From: RUG14130 sp045598325
GTDB lineage: Bacteria; Bacillota; Clostridia; Christensenellales; Aristaeellaceae
Direction of reading: 5' to 3'
Length of the DNA stretch: 39,721 nucleotides
Assembly (NCBI GenBank): GCA_045598325.1
Contig: JAZLLT010000011.1
Location: 1 to 39,721 of the forward strand
Below, piece after piece: positions 14,599 to 23,923 of this stretch. How positions within the stretch are numbered: the first letter of the stretch is position 1; every line of letters starts with the position of its first letter. A program made the translations under genes and the position numbers. Under the pieces are notes generated by a model, which was given only the letters and a program-made list of their open reading frames with translations, made no database searches and was not told where the DNA came from.

Positions 14599-15693
14599 AT
14601 GAGTGCCCTATGGCTCATTTTGCTGGCCGCGTTTCTGATCGGCGGGCAGGCGCTGCTGTTTGCGGTGAATGACCTGCGTAAACTAACCTACGACCGGCAT
14701 TTTTCCAAACAGAAAGCCTTTGAGGGCGACAGGATCGAACTCATCGAAGTGCTTTCCAACCGCAAGCCCCTGCCCGTTCCGTGGCTGAGGGCTGAAAGCC
14801 GTATCCCCTCCGAACTGGAATTTGAGCATCAGGTGCTGGAGGAATCCAATGTGAGCGGCGGACTGTACCACAGAAGTCTGTTCTTCCTCTCGCCCATGTG
14901 TGCCATCACCCGCCACCATACGGTGAAACTCAACCGCCGCGGCGTGTACGAGGCCGGCAGCGTCGCCCTCACCTGCGGCGATCTGTTTGCCATCGTCAAA
15001 AAAGAGGCGCAGTTGGACATCCCCTGCTCCGTCACCGTCTATCCCCGCATCCTCAACGAAAACGAACTGCCCGATCCCGCCAACCGCTGGATGGGCGATG
15101 CCGTCGTGCGCCGCTGGATCATGCCGGACCCCTTTCTGGTCAACGGCATTCGCGACTACGCGCAGGGCGACAATCTGCGCGACATCCACTGGAAGGCGTC
15201 CGCGCGCACGGGCGATCTGCGCGTGAAGGTCCACGACTATACCTCCGACCCCAGGGTGCTGGTGATCTTCAACATTCAGGTTTCCGAAAACCAGTGGGCG
15301 GATGTGAGCAGCCAGTATGTGGAGGGCGTGGAGCAGGGCATCCGCATCGCGGCGACCCTGTGCCTGCGCGCCATCAAACTGGGTCTGAACGCGGGCTTTG
15401 CCACAAACGCCTGCCTGCGTGGAAACGAAAACGCCGCCGAGTGCGTGTATGTGCCTTCCGCGGGCGGTTCGGAGCAGACGGAGCGGCTGCTGGACACGAT
15501 GGCGCATCTGGTGCTGCACCGCGTCAAGAATTTCCATACTTTCCTCAACGAACTGGACTTCCCGCCGGGCGAGGACATCCTCATCCTCTCCGCCTATGAC
15601 AGCGAGGAAGTTTCCCGCGCGGTCCACCGTCTGCGCGGGCTCGGCAATACCGTTTCCACCATGAGACTGGATGTGGGAGGGAAAGCACGATGA
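14599..15693 (+). CDS. DUF58-domain membrane-associated protein
   Basis: The 364-residue product starts with one hydrophobic segment (LWLILLAAFLIGGQALLF) and contains the DUF58 signature IRDYAQGDNLRDIHWKASAR near 185-205, followed by a VWA-like remainder. DUF58 proteins are encoded with MoxR ATPases and are thought to be their partners. AAGGA lies 10 nt before the ATG, which directly follows the moxR stop. It overlaps the next gene by 4 nt. The N-terminus has one hydrophobic segment where many relatives have two. Confidence 0.88.
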   Translation: MSALWLILLAAFLIGGQALLFAVNDLRKLTYDRHFSKQKAFEGDRIELIEVLSNRKPLPVPWLRAESRIPSELEFEHQVLEESNVSGGLYHRSLFFLSPMCAITRHHTVKLNRRGVYEAGSVALTCGDLFAIVKKEAQLDIPCSVTVYPRILNENELPDPANRWMGDAVVRRWIMPDPFLVNGIRDYAQGDNLRDIHWKASARTGDLRVKVHDYTSDPRVLVIFNIQVSENQWADVSSQYVEGVEQGIRIAATLCLRAIKLGLNAGFATNACLRGNENAAECVYVPSAGGSEQTERLLDTMAHLVLHRVKNFHTFLNELDFPPGEDILILSAYDSEEVSRAVHRLRGLGNTVSTMRLDVGGKAR

Positions 15694-17072
15694 ACAGATC
15701 CTTGCGCGCGCTGCGAAACGCACTGCTTTGCTTCCTCGGAATCACGCCCGTATACATGCTCCTCTCACGCGCGTTCCTCAAAAACGAATTCACCGGCGCG
15801 GTGATGCTGGGCGGGATCGTGATCCTCTCCGCCGTTATCGCGCTTCTGCCCGGCTATGTGGGCAACTACACCGAAACCACCGCCGTCCGGCAGGTGGGCG
15901 GCTACACCCGCGGCGGCGACCCCAACCCCGACAAGGAGTATGAGAAGGAGATCGTCCGCAGCGGCTTCCGCTTCCCTCTGCGGCTGACGGTCTACATGGC
16001 CGTGCTGGCGGTCCTGTTCATCGCCCTCGTCTTCCTGCCCGTCAGGATGTTCGAAGGCGGCAAGAACATGTATAAACTGCTGTTCATGGCCGTGTTCCTC
16101 GTCTGCGCGGTGCTTTCCGCCTACACGATCTCCGCGCCCGTTTCCATGTGGGACGAGCCTGCGGGCATCATCGTGGGTTTCGTTGGCTACCTCGCCGCGG
16201 CGATCTATCTGAACTTCGCAAAGGGCGACAAAGCGGCGTTCAATGTGTATATCTGCGTCTGCGCGCTGCTGTTTTTGCTGCTGGGCTGTCTGTCCCTGAA
16301 CCGCGCCGCCATCGGCATCACGGGCGGAAAAGACCGTGTTTCAAGCCGCATGAAGCGCAAAAACCGCATCCTCGTCATTTCCCTTGTGGTCTTCATCGCC
16401 GCGGTCGCCTTCATCGAGCCTGTGCGCGACGGCACCGTGTGGGTGCTCCGTCAGATGCTCGCAGGCATCAAGTGGTTTTTCGGTCTGTTCAGGGGGACAC
16501 CTTCCGAAGAAGCGCCCGATGCCCTGAATCTGCTCACGCAGAATACCGCCCCCGAGATCGGCGAAAGCCAACTGACGGAGGAAGCCGGCCGCACGGGACT
16601 GTTTGACGACATCATCATGTACGGTTTCCTCGGCATCGTGGTGCTGGGTCTGTTCTGGCTCATCATCGACAAACTCATCGCGCTCGTGAGGAAACTCAGC
16701 AAGTTCTTCGAATCCTTTGCCGCCTCCGTGGGCGAAGGCTACTACGATGAAAAGGTGGACCTGACCGAGGAAGGCAACGCCCATTTGAAGGGCACTTTCC
16801 GCGACCGCATCAAAAAACTTTTCGCCCGCGAGACGCCCTGGGAGAAACTTTCCGGACGCGAAAAAGCGCGTCGGCTCGTCAAAGACCTGTACAAAAAGAA
16901 AGGCGGCAAGGTGCCCTCCCTGCGCACCCTCACCGCGAAAGAAGCCCTCGCACAGATGGATCTGCGCGAGGGCGCGGACGACGCGTCCCGTGAATACGAC
17001 AAGGCGCGTTACAGCAGCCGTGAAGTGGATTCCGCCTACATGGACGGATTAAGAAAGGAAATCAAACCGTGA
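15690..17072 (+). CDS. Polytopic membrane protein of the MoxR-DUF58 cluster
   Basis: The 460-residue product has about eight predicted membrane helices: six in the first 220 residues, one near 235 (ILVISLVVFIAAVAF) and one near 315 (MYGFLGIVVLGLFWLII). A charged cytoplasmic tail of about 130 residues contains RRLVKDLYKKKGGKVPSLRTLTAKEAL, similar in pattern to the DUF4129 tail of TgpA-like proteins. In typical clusters the third gene is such a protein with an outer transglutaminase domain. Here no Cys-His-Asp transglutaminase core is visible between the helices; the loop is only about 65 residues. GGGAGG lies 9 nt upstream of the ATG, and the gene overlaps DUF58 and uvrC by 4 nt each. Function unknown. 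Confidence 0.75.
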   Translation: MNRSLRALRNALLCFLGITPVYMLLSRAFLKNEFTGAVMLGGIVILSAVIALLPGYVGNYTETTAVRQVGGYTRGGDPNPDKEYEKEIVRSGFRFPLRLTVYMAVLAVLFIALVFLPVRMFEGGKNMYKLLFMAVFLVCAVLSAYTISAPVSMWDEPAGIIVGFVGYLAAAIYLNFAKGDKAAFNVYICVCALLFLLLGCLSLNRAAIGITGGKDRVSSRMKRKNRILVISLVVFIAAVAFIEPVRDGTVWVLRQMLAGIKWFFGLFRGTPSEEAPDALNLLTQNTAPEIGESQLTEEAGRTGLFDDIIMYGFLGIVVLGLFWLIIDKLIALVRKLSKFFESFAASVGEGYYDEKVDLTEEGNAHLKGTFRDRIKKLFARETPWEKLSGREKARRLVKDLYKKKGGKVPSLRTLTAKEALAQMDLREGADDASREYDKARYSSREVDSAYMDGLRKEIKP

Positions 17073-18946
17073 CCGGTACGCCCCGCTCCCCCGAACTGGA
17101 ATGGAAAATCAAAAATCTGCCCGACTCGCCCGGCTGTTATCTGATGAAAAGCAAGGGCGAGATCATCTATGTGGGCAAGGCGAAAAACCTGAAAAACAGG
17201 GTCCGCCAGTATTTTCATGCCGCCGCGGGTCATACGCCCAAGGTGCAGGCGATGGTGGACAAGGTGGACGATTTCGATATCGTTCTGGTGGACGGCGAAC
17301 TGGAGGCGCTCATCCTCGAGTGCAACCTCATCAAGCAGCACATGCCCCACTATAACATCCTTTTGAAGGATGACAAGCACTATCCCTTCATCCGCGTGGA
17401 CCTTCGCGAACCCTTTCCCGCCATCGAACTCATGCGCCGCCCGACGAAGGACGGAGCGAAGTATTTCGGTCCCTACATCGGCGCTTCCGCCGTGCGCGAG
17501 GTGATGGACACGGTGCGCACGGTCTTCCCCGTGCGGCACTGCACGAAGACGCTCACGGAGGGCATGCACGACCGTCCCTGCCTGCACTACCAGACGGGCG
17601 GCTGCCCCGGTCCCTGCGCGGGCAAGATCACGAGCGCGGAATACAGGGAATGCATGCAGGGCGTGCTCCGCTTCCTTTCGGGACACCCGGAAGAGGTGCT
17701 GTCCGACCTGACGGCGAAGATGACGGAAGCCGCCGGAGAAATGAACTACGAGCGCGCCGCCCTCATGCGGGACAAGATCCGCGCGGTTAATGATGTGATG
17801 CAGCCCCAGAAGGCGCTGGATGTGTCCGATGACAACCGCGACATCATCGCCTGTCTTCCCTGCATGGAGGACGCACTCGTGCAGGTGATGGCCACCCGCG
17901 GCGGAAAACTGATTTCTTCCCGCATGTATACGCTGGAGGGTTCCGCCCGCGAGGACGGGGACGAGGTGCTCATCCGCTTCATCACCCAGTTCTATTCCTC
18001 CGTGAACCTCCCCGCCCGCGAGGTGCTGGTGAGCCGCGACATCCCGGACGCGGATGTGCTTTCGCAATTGCTCACCGAGACCGCGGGGCGGAAAATCACC
18101 GTCATCACGCCCAAGAGGGGCGAAAAAGCCGCCCTTATCCGCATGGCGGAGAAGAATCTGGAGGACGAAAGACTCAAAATCGAGACCCGCGCGGAAAAGA
18201 AAAAAGAGCGTACCGAGGGCGCGCTCATCGAACTGGCCATGGAACTGGGTCTCTCCGACCCGCCCCGCCGCATCGAGGGCTACGATATTTCCAACACACA
18301 GGGTGCCCAGAGCGTGGCCAGCGAAGTGGTCATGATCGGCGGCGAAACCGCCCGGAAGGAATACCGTTCCTATAAAATCAGGACCGTGGAAGGTCCCAAC
18401 GATTTCGCCTCCATGCACGAGGTCATCACCCGCCGCTTCACCCACGGGCTCAAGGAGCGGGAAGAGCGCGAAGCCAAAGGTCTCCCGCCGGAGGGCGGCA
18501 GTTTCAGCGATTTCCCCGACCTGCTGCTCATCGACGGCGGCAGAGGGCAGTTAAATGCCGCCCTCGATGCTCTGCACGCCCTCGGTCTCGACATCCCCGC
18601 CTTCGGCCTCATGGAGCGCATCGACGAGATCGTGCTCCCCGATGAGGACACCACCATCTACCTCGACCGCCACTCCCCCGCGCTCCACCTGATCGAGCAT
18701 CTACGCGACGAAGCCCACCGCTTCGCCATCACCCACCACAGGAAACTGCGGGGCGCTCATTCCATCGCCAGCCGTCTGGAGCAGATCCCCGGTATCGGTC
18801 CCAAGCGCAGAAAAGCCCTGCTTACCCGCTTCAAGACCGTGGAGGAACTGGAAAACGCGTCCGTCACCGACATCGCGAAGACGGACGGCATGGGCGAAAA
18901 GTTCGCCCTGGCGGTGTGGCAGTATTTGCATAAAAACGAGCAATGA
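17069..18946 (+). CDS. uvrC: Excinuclease ABC subunit C
   Basis: Makes both incisions around bulky lesions once loaded by UvrA/UvrB. The 625-residue product has the GIY-YIG domain at about 17-95 (GCYLMKSKGEIIYVGKAKN), the YFGPYIGA motif and cysteine cluster near 175-190 (CLHYQTGGCPGPC), a UVR helix near 215-245, the RNase H-like nuclease domain (GYDISNTQGAQSVAS; LLIDGGRGQL) and C-terminal helix-hairpin-helices (IPGIGPKRRKALL). Length is normal. Start is GTG 17069, overlapping the previous stop, with AAAGGAA 8 nt upstream. It is the last gene of the cell-wall operon, an unusual place for a repair gene. Confidence 0.97.
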   Translation: MTGTPRSPELEWKIKNLPDSPGCYLMKSKGEIIYVGKAKNLKNRVRQYFHAAAGHTPKVQAMVDKVDDFDIVLVDGELEALILECNLIKQHMPHYNILLKDDKHYPFIRVDLREPFPAIELMRRPTKDGAKYFGPYIGASAVREVMDTVRTVFPVRHCTKTLTEGMHDRPCLHYQTGGCPGPCAGKITSAEYRECMQGVLRFLSGHPEEVLSDLTAKMTEAAGEMNYERAALMRDKIRAVNDVMQPQKALDVSDDNRDIIACLPCMEDALVQVMATRGGKLISSRMYTLEGSAREDGDEVLIRFITQFYSSVNLPAREVLVSRDIPDADVLSQLLTETAGRKITVITPKRGEKAALIRMAEKNLEDERLKIETRAEKKKERTEGALIELAMELGLSDPPRRIEGYDISNTQGAQSVASEVVMIGGETARKEYRSYKIRTVEGPNDFASMHEVITRRFTHGLKEREEREAKGLPPEGGSFSDFPDLLLIDGGRGQLNAALDALHALGLDIPAFGLMERIDEIVLPDEDTTIYLDRHSPALHLIEHLRDEAHRFAITHHRKLRGAHSIASRLEQIPGIGPKRRKALLTRFKTVEELENASVTDIAKTDGMGEKFALAVWQYLHKNEQ

Positions 18947-18950
18947 CAGA

Positions 18951-18977
18951 AAAATACCCGCGTGAAGCGGGTATTTT
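18951..18977. terminator. Bidirectional terminator between uvrC and the phosphotransferase gene
   Basis: AAAATACCCGC-GTGAA-GCGGGTATTTT: an 11-bp stem with T-runs in both directions, between convergent genes. Confidence 0.9.
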
Positions 18978-18980
18978 CGT

Positions 18981-20051
18981 TTATTCGGTATCCAGGTCGA
19001 AGGGGCATTCGGGATCGAAATCGTCATCGAAAAAACCCATGAACGGCACATCGGCGAGCAAGCCTTTCAGGCGGTACGCCTGCTCCCCGTCGCAGGAGAG
19101 GACACCGTCCTCCTTCAAGCGCACCTCGAACTCATCGATGATGTTCTCCATCCGCACGGCGTCAACGAGCAGTGGAAGAGAAGAAAGCGTTTCGTCCGTG
19201 ATTGTCATTTCCGTGCGGTAGCCCGAAATGACCGTTTCCATGTAATGCTCCATGAATTTTCTGCGCTCATCCGCGTTTCCGTTCCACGCGGTCCAGCCGA
19301 CCCCGTGGCTCCACAGGTTGGCAAGGTCAAACAGGTACGGGCCCACGCGGCAGTTGTCGAAATCGAACACGGTGATGGTACCGTCCGAATAGTCGATATT
19401 GTAGTTGCCGTCGCTGAAATCGAAATGAATCATTCCCCGGGTTTCCGCTTTTCGGGGAAGGGCGCGGAGCCGTTCAAGCAGCGCGTGCAGTTTCTCCCTG
19501 ACCGCCCGGCCGATGGGCTCCGTCCCGAGGAAAGGACAGGTCAATTCATCGGGAATAAGAGAATCGAAATATGCTTCATTGTATTTCCCGAAAAAGTCAA
19601 ACCGCGGATGGGCGGGCCGATACGAAACGGACAGCGCATGCATCTTCCCCAGCGTCTTGCCGCAATTGAAAAAGTATTCTTCAAGCGGCGCGCCGTCACG
19701 GTAGCGGTAGCCGTGAGACTCGATCTGGTCTCCTCTCGCGAGCGCGAATAGAGAAACAGCGCATTTTTCGTTCCCTCGCACAATGACTTCGACAAGGTTC
19801 CCGTTGGCCGAAGGATATACATCCGCCACAGACGCGCCGCCCCGCGCGAGATAATGAACATATTCCGTTTCGGCGAGGTAATCTTCCCGGGTCCTGTCCT
19901 CAAGGCTCGAAATGCGCATGATGCGGTCTCCGGCGCGGTATACCGTATTACGCCCGCCTTCGTGGGAGGGGAGTTTCACCGCTTCCTTCGCGTCAAAGCC
20001 GTAAAGTACCGCAGCCCGCGTCAGAACTGATTTTTCAAAGGGTTCCGTCAC
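18981..20051 (-). CDS. Phosphotransferase of the APH/homoserine kinase-like fold
   Basis: The 356-residue product has the protein-kinase-like small-molecule phosphotransferase signature: catalytic loop MIHFDFSDGNYN (H209, D211, N216) and metal-binding TVFDFDN (D230/D232). The N-terminal part has a glycine-containing nucleotide lobe (HEGGRNTVYRAGDR). Such enzymes phosphorylate amino acids, sugars, choline or antibiotics; the substrate cannot be read here, and resistance should not be assumed. The start is GTG 20051: GGAG lies 6 nt upstream, whereas the GTG at 20072 has no ribosome site and would lie within the reading frame's upstream extension. It follows the DUF1846 gene behind a hairpin. 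Confidence 0.8.
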   Translation of the reverse strand: MTEPFEKSVLTRAAVLYGFDAKEAVKLPSHEGGRNTVYRAGDRIMRISSLEDRTREDYLAETEYVHYLARGGASVADVYPSANGNLVEVIVRGNEKCAVSLFALARGDQIESHGYRYRDGAPLEEYFFNCGKTLGKMHALSVSYRPAHPRFDFFGKYNEAYFDSLIPDELTCPFLGTEPIGRAVREKLHALLERLRALPRKAETRGMIHFDFSDGNYNIDYSDGTITVFDFDNCRVGPYLFDLANLWSHGVGWTAWNGNADERRKFMEHYMETVISGYRTEMTITDETLSSLPLLVDAVRMENIIDEFEVRLKEDGVLSCDGEQAYRLKGLLADVPFMGFFDDDFDPECPFDLDTE

Positions 20052-20084
20052 GCTTTTCTCCTTTTGTCGCACACCGGTGTTATC

Positions 20085-20113
20085 AAACAGCCCCCGTCCG
20101 GCGGGGGCTGTTT
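20085..20113. terminator. Hairpin between the DUF1846 gene and the phosphotransferase gene
   Basis: AAACAGCCCCCG-TCCGG-CGGGGGCTGTTT, a 12-bp stem 2 nt after the DUF1846 stop. The minus-strand tail is only TTT, so termination may be partial and supply the next gene, which has no evident promoter of its own. Confidence 0.75.
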
Positions 20114-20115
20114 TC

Positions 20116-21597
20116 TTACTTGTGATACAGTTTGGTAATTTCGTATTTGGGCTCGCAGCTCACGATCACGCCCAGACGCTTGTAGATCTTTTCGTCTACG
20201 GCGGAGGGGATAACGGTAAAGTGCGCTTCGCATCCCCGCAGTTTGCTCAGCTGCTTCTGGGCGAGGGCCGCATTTTCGTTGGTGGCGGCGCTCACGCACA
20301 GTGCGATCAGGATCTCGTCCGTATGCAGACGGGGATTGTGATGGCCGAGATTGTTGATTTTCAGATCCTTGATGGGCTCGATGACCTCGGGCGGGATGAG
20401 TTTGACTTCCTTGTCGATGCCCGCCAGTTTTTTGATGGCATTCAGCATAAGTGCCGCAGCGGCGCCCAGCAGGGGCGTGGTCTTGGCGGTGACGATGCTG
20501 CCGTCGGGCAGTTCCATGGCCGCCGCGGGACCGCCGGTGGTCTGCTCGCGCAGGAGGGCAGAACCGAAGATGGGATTGATCTCCGCGTTGATGCCCGCCT
20601 TGTTCATGATGGTTTCCAGTTTGCGCACGGTATCGCCTACATCGTTGCCCTTCTTGGCGCTCACCTGCGCGTCGTAGAAGCGGCGCAGGATCTCACGGCG
20701 GGAAGCCTCGCGGCAGGCATCGTCATCAATGATGCAGTCCTTGATCATGTTGACGCCCATGTCGGTAGGCGAAGAATAGGGGCACTTTCCGTAGATGAGA
20801 TCGAAGGTCGCCTCGAGTACGGGGAAGATCTCCACATCGCGGTTGTAGTTGACCGCCGGGAATCCGGTCGCCTCGAGGTAATAGGGGTCGATCATGTTGA
20901 CATCGTTGAGGTCCGCCGTCGCCGCCTCATATGCCATGTTGACGGGATGGGTGAGCGACAGGTTCCATACGGGGAAGGTCTCGAATTTGGCGTAGCCGGA
21001 AGAAATGCCCCGCTTGTAGTCGTGGTAAAGTTGGCTGAGGCAGGTCGCCATTTTTCCGCTTCCGGGACCGGGCGCGGTGACCACGACCAGAGGCTTCGTG
21101 GTCTCGATATACTCGTTTCTGCCGTAGCCCTCCTCGCTCACGATCTCCTTGACCGCGGTGGGATAGCCTTTGATGGGATAATGACGGTAGGAGCGGATGC
21201 CGAGGCCTGTGAGCTTCTTGCGGAAGGCATCCGCGCCGGGCTGACCCTCATACTGGGTGATGACGACGCCGCCCACATAGAAGCCCATGCTGCGGAACAC
21301 ATCCATCAGCCGCAGAGCGTCCTCATCGTAGGAGATGCCCAGATCGCCGCGCTGCTTGTTTTTTTCGATGTCGTTGGCGCAGATGGCGAGGATGATCTCC
21401 ACATCGGAGCCGAAGGATTTGAGCATCCTGATTTTGCTGTCCGGCTCGAATCCGGGCAGGACGCGGGACGCGTGGAAATCGTCGAAAAGTTTGCCGCCGA
21501 ATTCCAGATAAAGTTTGCCGCCGAACTCGGCGATGCGCTTCTGGATCCGCTCGGACTGGATGCGGATATATTTCTCATTATCAAAACCGGGACGCAT
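20116..21597 (-). CDS. DUF1846 family protein
   Basis: The 493-residue product matches the DUF1846 family, conserved in Firmicutes: N-terminal GFDNEKYIRIQSERIQKRI and YLEFGGKLFDDFHASRVLPG, then a P-loop-like APGPGSGKMATCLSQLYHD near 175-193, and the C-terminal GHHNPRLHTDEILIALCVSA. Biochemical function is not established; a nucleotide-dependent metabolic role is suggested by the P-loop-like sequence only. Length is typical. GGAGG is 8 nt before the ATG. Third gene of a minus-strand run after the VanW and DegV genes (26-nt gap). Confidence 0.9.
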   Translation of the reverse strand: MRPGFDNEKYIRIQSERIQKRIAEFGGKLYLEFGGKLFDDFHASRVLPGFEPDSKIRMLKSFGSDVEIILAICANDIEKNKQRGDLGISYDEDALRLMDVFRSMGFYVGGVVITQYEGQPGADAFRKKLTGLGIRSYRHYPIKGYPTAVKEIVSEEGYGRNEYIETTKPLVVVTAPGPGSGKMATCLSQLYHDYKRGISSGYAKFETFPVWNLSLTHPVNMAYEAATADLNDVNMIDPYYLEATGFPAVNYNRDVEIFPVLEATFDLIYGKCPYSSPTDMGVNMIKDCIIDDDACREASRREILRRFYDAQVSAKKGNDVGDTVRKLETIMNKAGINAEINPIFGSALLREQTTGGPAAAMELPDGSIVTAKTTPLLGAAAALMLNAIKKLAGIDKEVKLIPPEVIEPIKDLKINNLGHHNPRLHTDEILIALCVSAATNENAALAQKQLSKLRGCEAHFTVIPSAVDEKIYKRLGVIVSCEPKYEITKLYHK

Positions 21598-21623
21598 GAA
21601 AAAGACCTCCCATTTGATTGATT

Positions 21624-22469
21624 TTACGCTTCAAAGAACAGGATGCCGAGGGTTTTGGGACCGCAGTGGCTGCAGACCGTGCAGCCCGCGTGGCTGGTGA
21701 GCACTTCGGTGAAGGGGCGCAGGGAGCGGATCTCATCCATCAGGGACGCGACCGTCGCGTCGTCCACTCCGGTATGGGTGACGAAGATGCGCTTGAGTTC
21801 GATGTCGCCCGCGGCGGCAAGGCGCTCTTCGATGTACTGGCGGAGGATCGGCTCCATCTTGCCGCGGTATTTCTTGGCAACGCCCATCTTGCCGTCCTTG
21901 ACTTCGATGCCGAGGCGCAGTTTAATGAGTCCCGCCGCCAGCGCCGCCATGGAGGAGCAGCGTCCGCCCTTGGCGAGATATTCCATAGTGTCCATGACGA
22001 AGGACACATTGAGTTTCTTCTGCTTTTCGTCGAGGATCGCCTTGATCTCTTCGCCGCTCCTGTCCTCTTTTGCGAGGTCCGCGGCTTCGAGGGCGAGAAG
22101 GCCCGTGCCTGTGGAAAGATTGCGGGAATCCACGGGATAGACATGCCCCACTTCTTCCGCCGCGATGCGGGCGTTCTGGTGGCAGGAGGAGAAATCGGAG
22201 GAGATGTTGATGTGGACGACTTCATACCCGTCATCCACATAGGGCTTCCACAGGGCAATGTAGTCATCCACGGAGCAGGCGGCGGTCTTGGGCAGAGTGC
22301 CGGTCTCACCCACATACGCGAACAGTTTCTCCGCGTCGATGTTCACGCCGTCTTTGAATTCTTCCTCACCCAGACGCACATAAAGGGGCGAAATGAGGAT
22401 GCCGTATCGTTCTCTCTGTTCGGGGCTCAGATCGCAGGTGGAATCCGCGGTAATGATGATCTTGCTCAT
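21624..22469 (-). CDS. DegV family protein (fatty-acid binding)
   Basis: The 281-residue product has DegV landmarks: the opening KIIITADSTCDLSPEQ, ISSDFSSCHQNARIAAEE, VDSRNLSTGTGLLALEAA and the C-terminal SHAGCTVCSHCGPKTLGILF. Family members bind a fatty acid and can act as FakB-type partners of the fatty-acid kinase FakA. No fakA is in the window. AAGGAA precedes the ATG at a short distance. It starts 12 nt after the VanW stop. The several cysteines near the C-terminus (C263, C266, C269 by position in the SHAGCTVCSHC stretch) are more than usual. Confidence 0.93.
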   Translation of the reverse strand: MSKIIITADSTCDLSPEQRERYGILISPLYVRLGEEEFKDGVNIDAEKLFAYVGETGTLPKTAACSVDDYIALWKPYVDDGYEVVHINISSDFSSCHQNARIAAEEVGHVYPVDSRNLSTGTGLLALEAADLAKEDRSGEEIKAILDEKQKKLNVSFVMDTMEYLAKGGRCSSMAALAAGLIKLRLGIEVKDGKMGVAKKYRGKMEPILRQYIEERLAAAGDIELKRIFVTHTGVDDATVASLMDEIRSLRPFTEVLTSHAGCTVCSHCGPKTLGILFFEA

Positions 22470-22481
22470 GATGTTCCTTTC

Positions 22482-23885
22482 TTACTGGATGGGATGGGTG
22501 CCCACATAGTAGGTGTCCCGCTCGCCGCTGTAATAATCCTCGCTCAGGGTCTCACGCTTGACTTCCTTGCCGGTGTCCCAGTCATAGTAGACCCGCTCCA
22601 GCATGCTGCGGCGTCCCAGTTTACCTTCCTTGACCAGCATTTTCTGGGTAGTGTAGTAGCAGTAGGTGCCTTCTTTGTCCTCCACGATGTTGACCGCGGA
22701 GTTTTTGATGTTGTTCTGAAGGATGGTGGAAACGAGGTCGATGCGGTACTCGGGGCGGCTGCCGTAGATGATGACCCGCGCCTCCAGTTTGTTGATGACT
22801 TCGGTGTAGATGTAGATGGTATAGCCGGTGTTGTTCACGAAGACGAAATCCTGCAGGGCGTCCTCGCTGACCGCCGCGTCCATGGAGGCGTTGCAGTAAT
22901 CGACCACCATCGCGTGGTGATTGCGCTCCACCACATCCATGCCGGCGTACATGAGCGCACCGTACAGGGTGCTGGACGCCTGACAGACGCCGCCGCCCAT
23001 ACCGGTGGTGATGTTCTCGCCGTAGTAGACCGTGCCTTCCTGATAGCCGCGCACGGCGCTGCGCTCGCCGACCACCTCGTTAAAGGAAACCGTCTCGCCC
23101 GGGCGCACGGCAAAGCCGTTGAAGTTGGACAGCGCCTGCCGCACATTGGAGCAGCGGGAAGTGGAGGAAGCAGTCAAATCCGTGGCATAACTCACGATCT
23201 GCTGAAGCCCGTTCTCCGCCTCGGAAGAGGACACGGCGGGGTGCTTCTCTTCCACGGGCAGATCCATGAGCGCCGTCTGGGAAGGCGCGTTCATGAGAGA
23301 GATGAGCGTGTTTTCAAACGCTTCCCGGTTCAGTTCCCTGCCGTCGCGGGAATCCGCAACGACCACGGGCTTGGTGGCGGTCAGAACGATGTCCGCGTCC
23401 ACGGGCGCGATATACACTTCGTCGTAGATGCCGCCGATGAACTCGTCCAGTTTCTCCTTGTCATAGGACAGCTGCACGGTGAATTCCTGGGGCGTATAGC
23501 GCAGGTTCTGCTGGGTGACGGAACGGTCGTTCTTGCTGCCCGTATGACCCAGGTTCCACGCCTTCTGGAGCACTTCGCCCGTATTGTAGGATGCCTTGAA
23601 GTCCTTCGGGGAGAAACTCCAGGTCCTGCCGTCAAAAGAGAAGGTGTAGGTCCTGCCGAGCACGGAATCCGCCCATTTTTCCAGCAGTTCCCTGCCCTCG
23701 TCTTTGGTATACGCGGACATATCCACGGAATTGATGTAGACACCCTGGCAGAAATACTTGCCGGACGAACCGCTTCCGCGGAATATGGATACGACCAAAA
23801 TAACAAACAGCGTGACGGCGACCACCGCGAAAATGGGATTCTGCAGCAGGGGGCCGGGCTTGATTTTGCGCTTCTGTGTTGCCAT
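22482..23885 (-). CDS. VanW-family protein with peptidoglycan-binding-like domain
   Basis: The 467-residue product has a short cytoplasmic basic N-terminus, one membrane helix (about 18-35, IFAVVAVTLFVILVVSI), a PG_binding_4-like region (about 45-200) and a VanW domain (about 235-370) with FAVRPGETVSFNEVVG, GGGVCQASSTLYGALMYAG and NHHAMVVDYC. The rest is a G5-less tail. VanW occurs in some vancomycin-resistance clusters but its function is unknown, and most Firmicute chromosomes carry relatives unrelated to resistance. GGAGG is 6 nt before the ATG. First gene of the VanW-DegV-DUF1846 run. Confidence 0.9.
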   Translation of the reverse strand: MATQKRKIKPGPLLQNPIFAVVAVTLFVILVVSIFRGSGSSGKYFCQGVYINSVDMSAYTKDEGRELLEKWADSVLGRTYTFSFDGRTWSFSPKDFKASYNTGEVLQKAWNLGHTGSKNDRSVTQQNLRYTPQEFTVQLSYDKEKLDEFIGGIYDEVYIAPVDADIVLTATKPVVVADSRDGRELNREAFENTLISLMNAPSQTALMDLPVEEKHPAVSSSEAENGLQQIVSYATDLTASSTSRCSNVRQALSNFNGFAVRPGETVSFNEVVGERSAVRGYQEGTVYYGENITTGMGGGVCQASSTLYGALMYAGMDVVERNHHAMVVDYCNASMDAAVSEDALQDFVFVNNTGYTIYIYTEVINKLEARVIIYGSRPEYRIDLVSTILQNNIKNSAVNIVEDKEGTYCYYTTQKMLVKEGKLGRRSMLERVYYDWDTGKEVKRETLSEDYYSGERDTYYVGTHPIQ

Positions 23886-23923
23886 GAAACCTCCGGAGTC
23901 CGTATCAATATTAACGCATTTTA

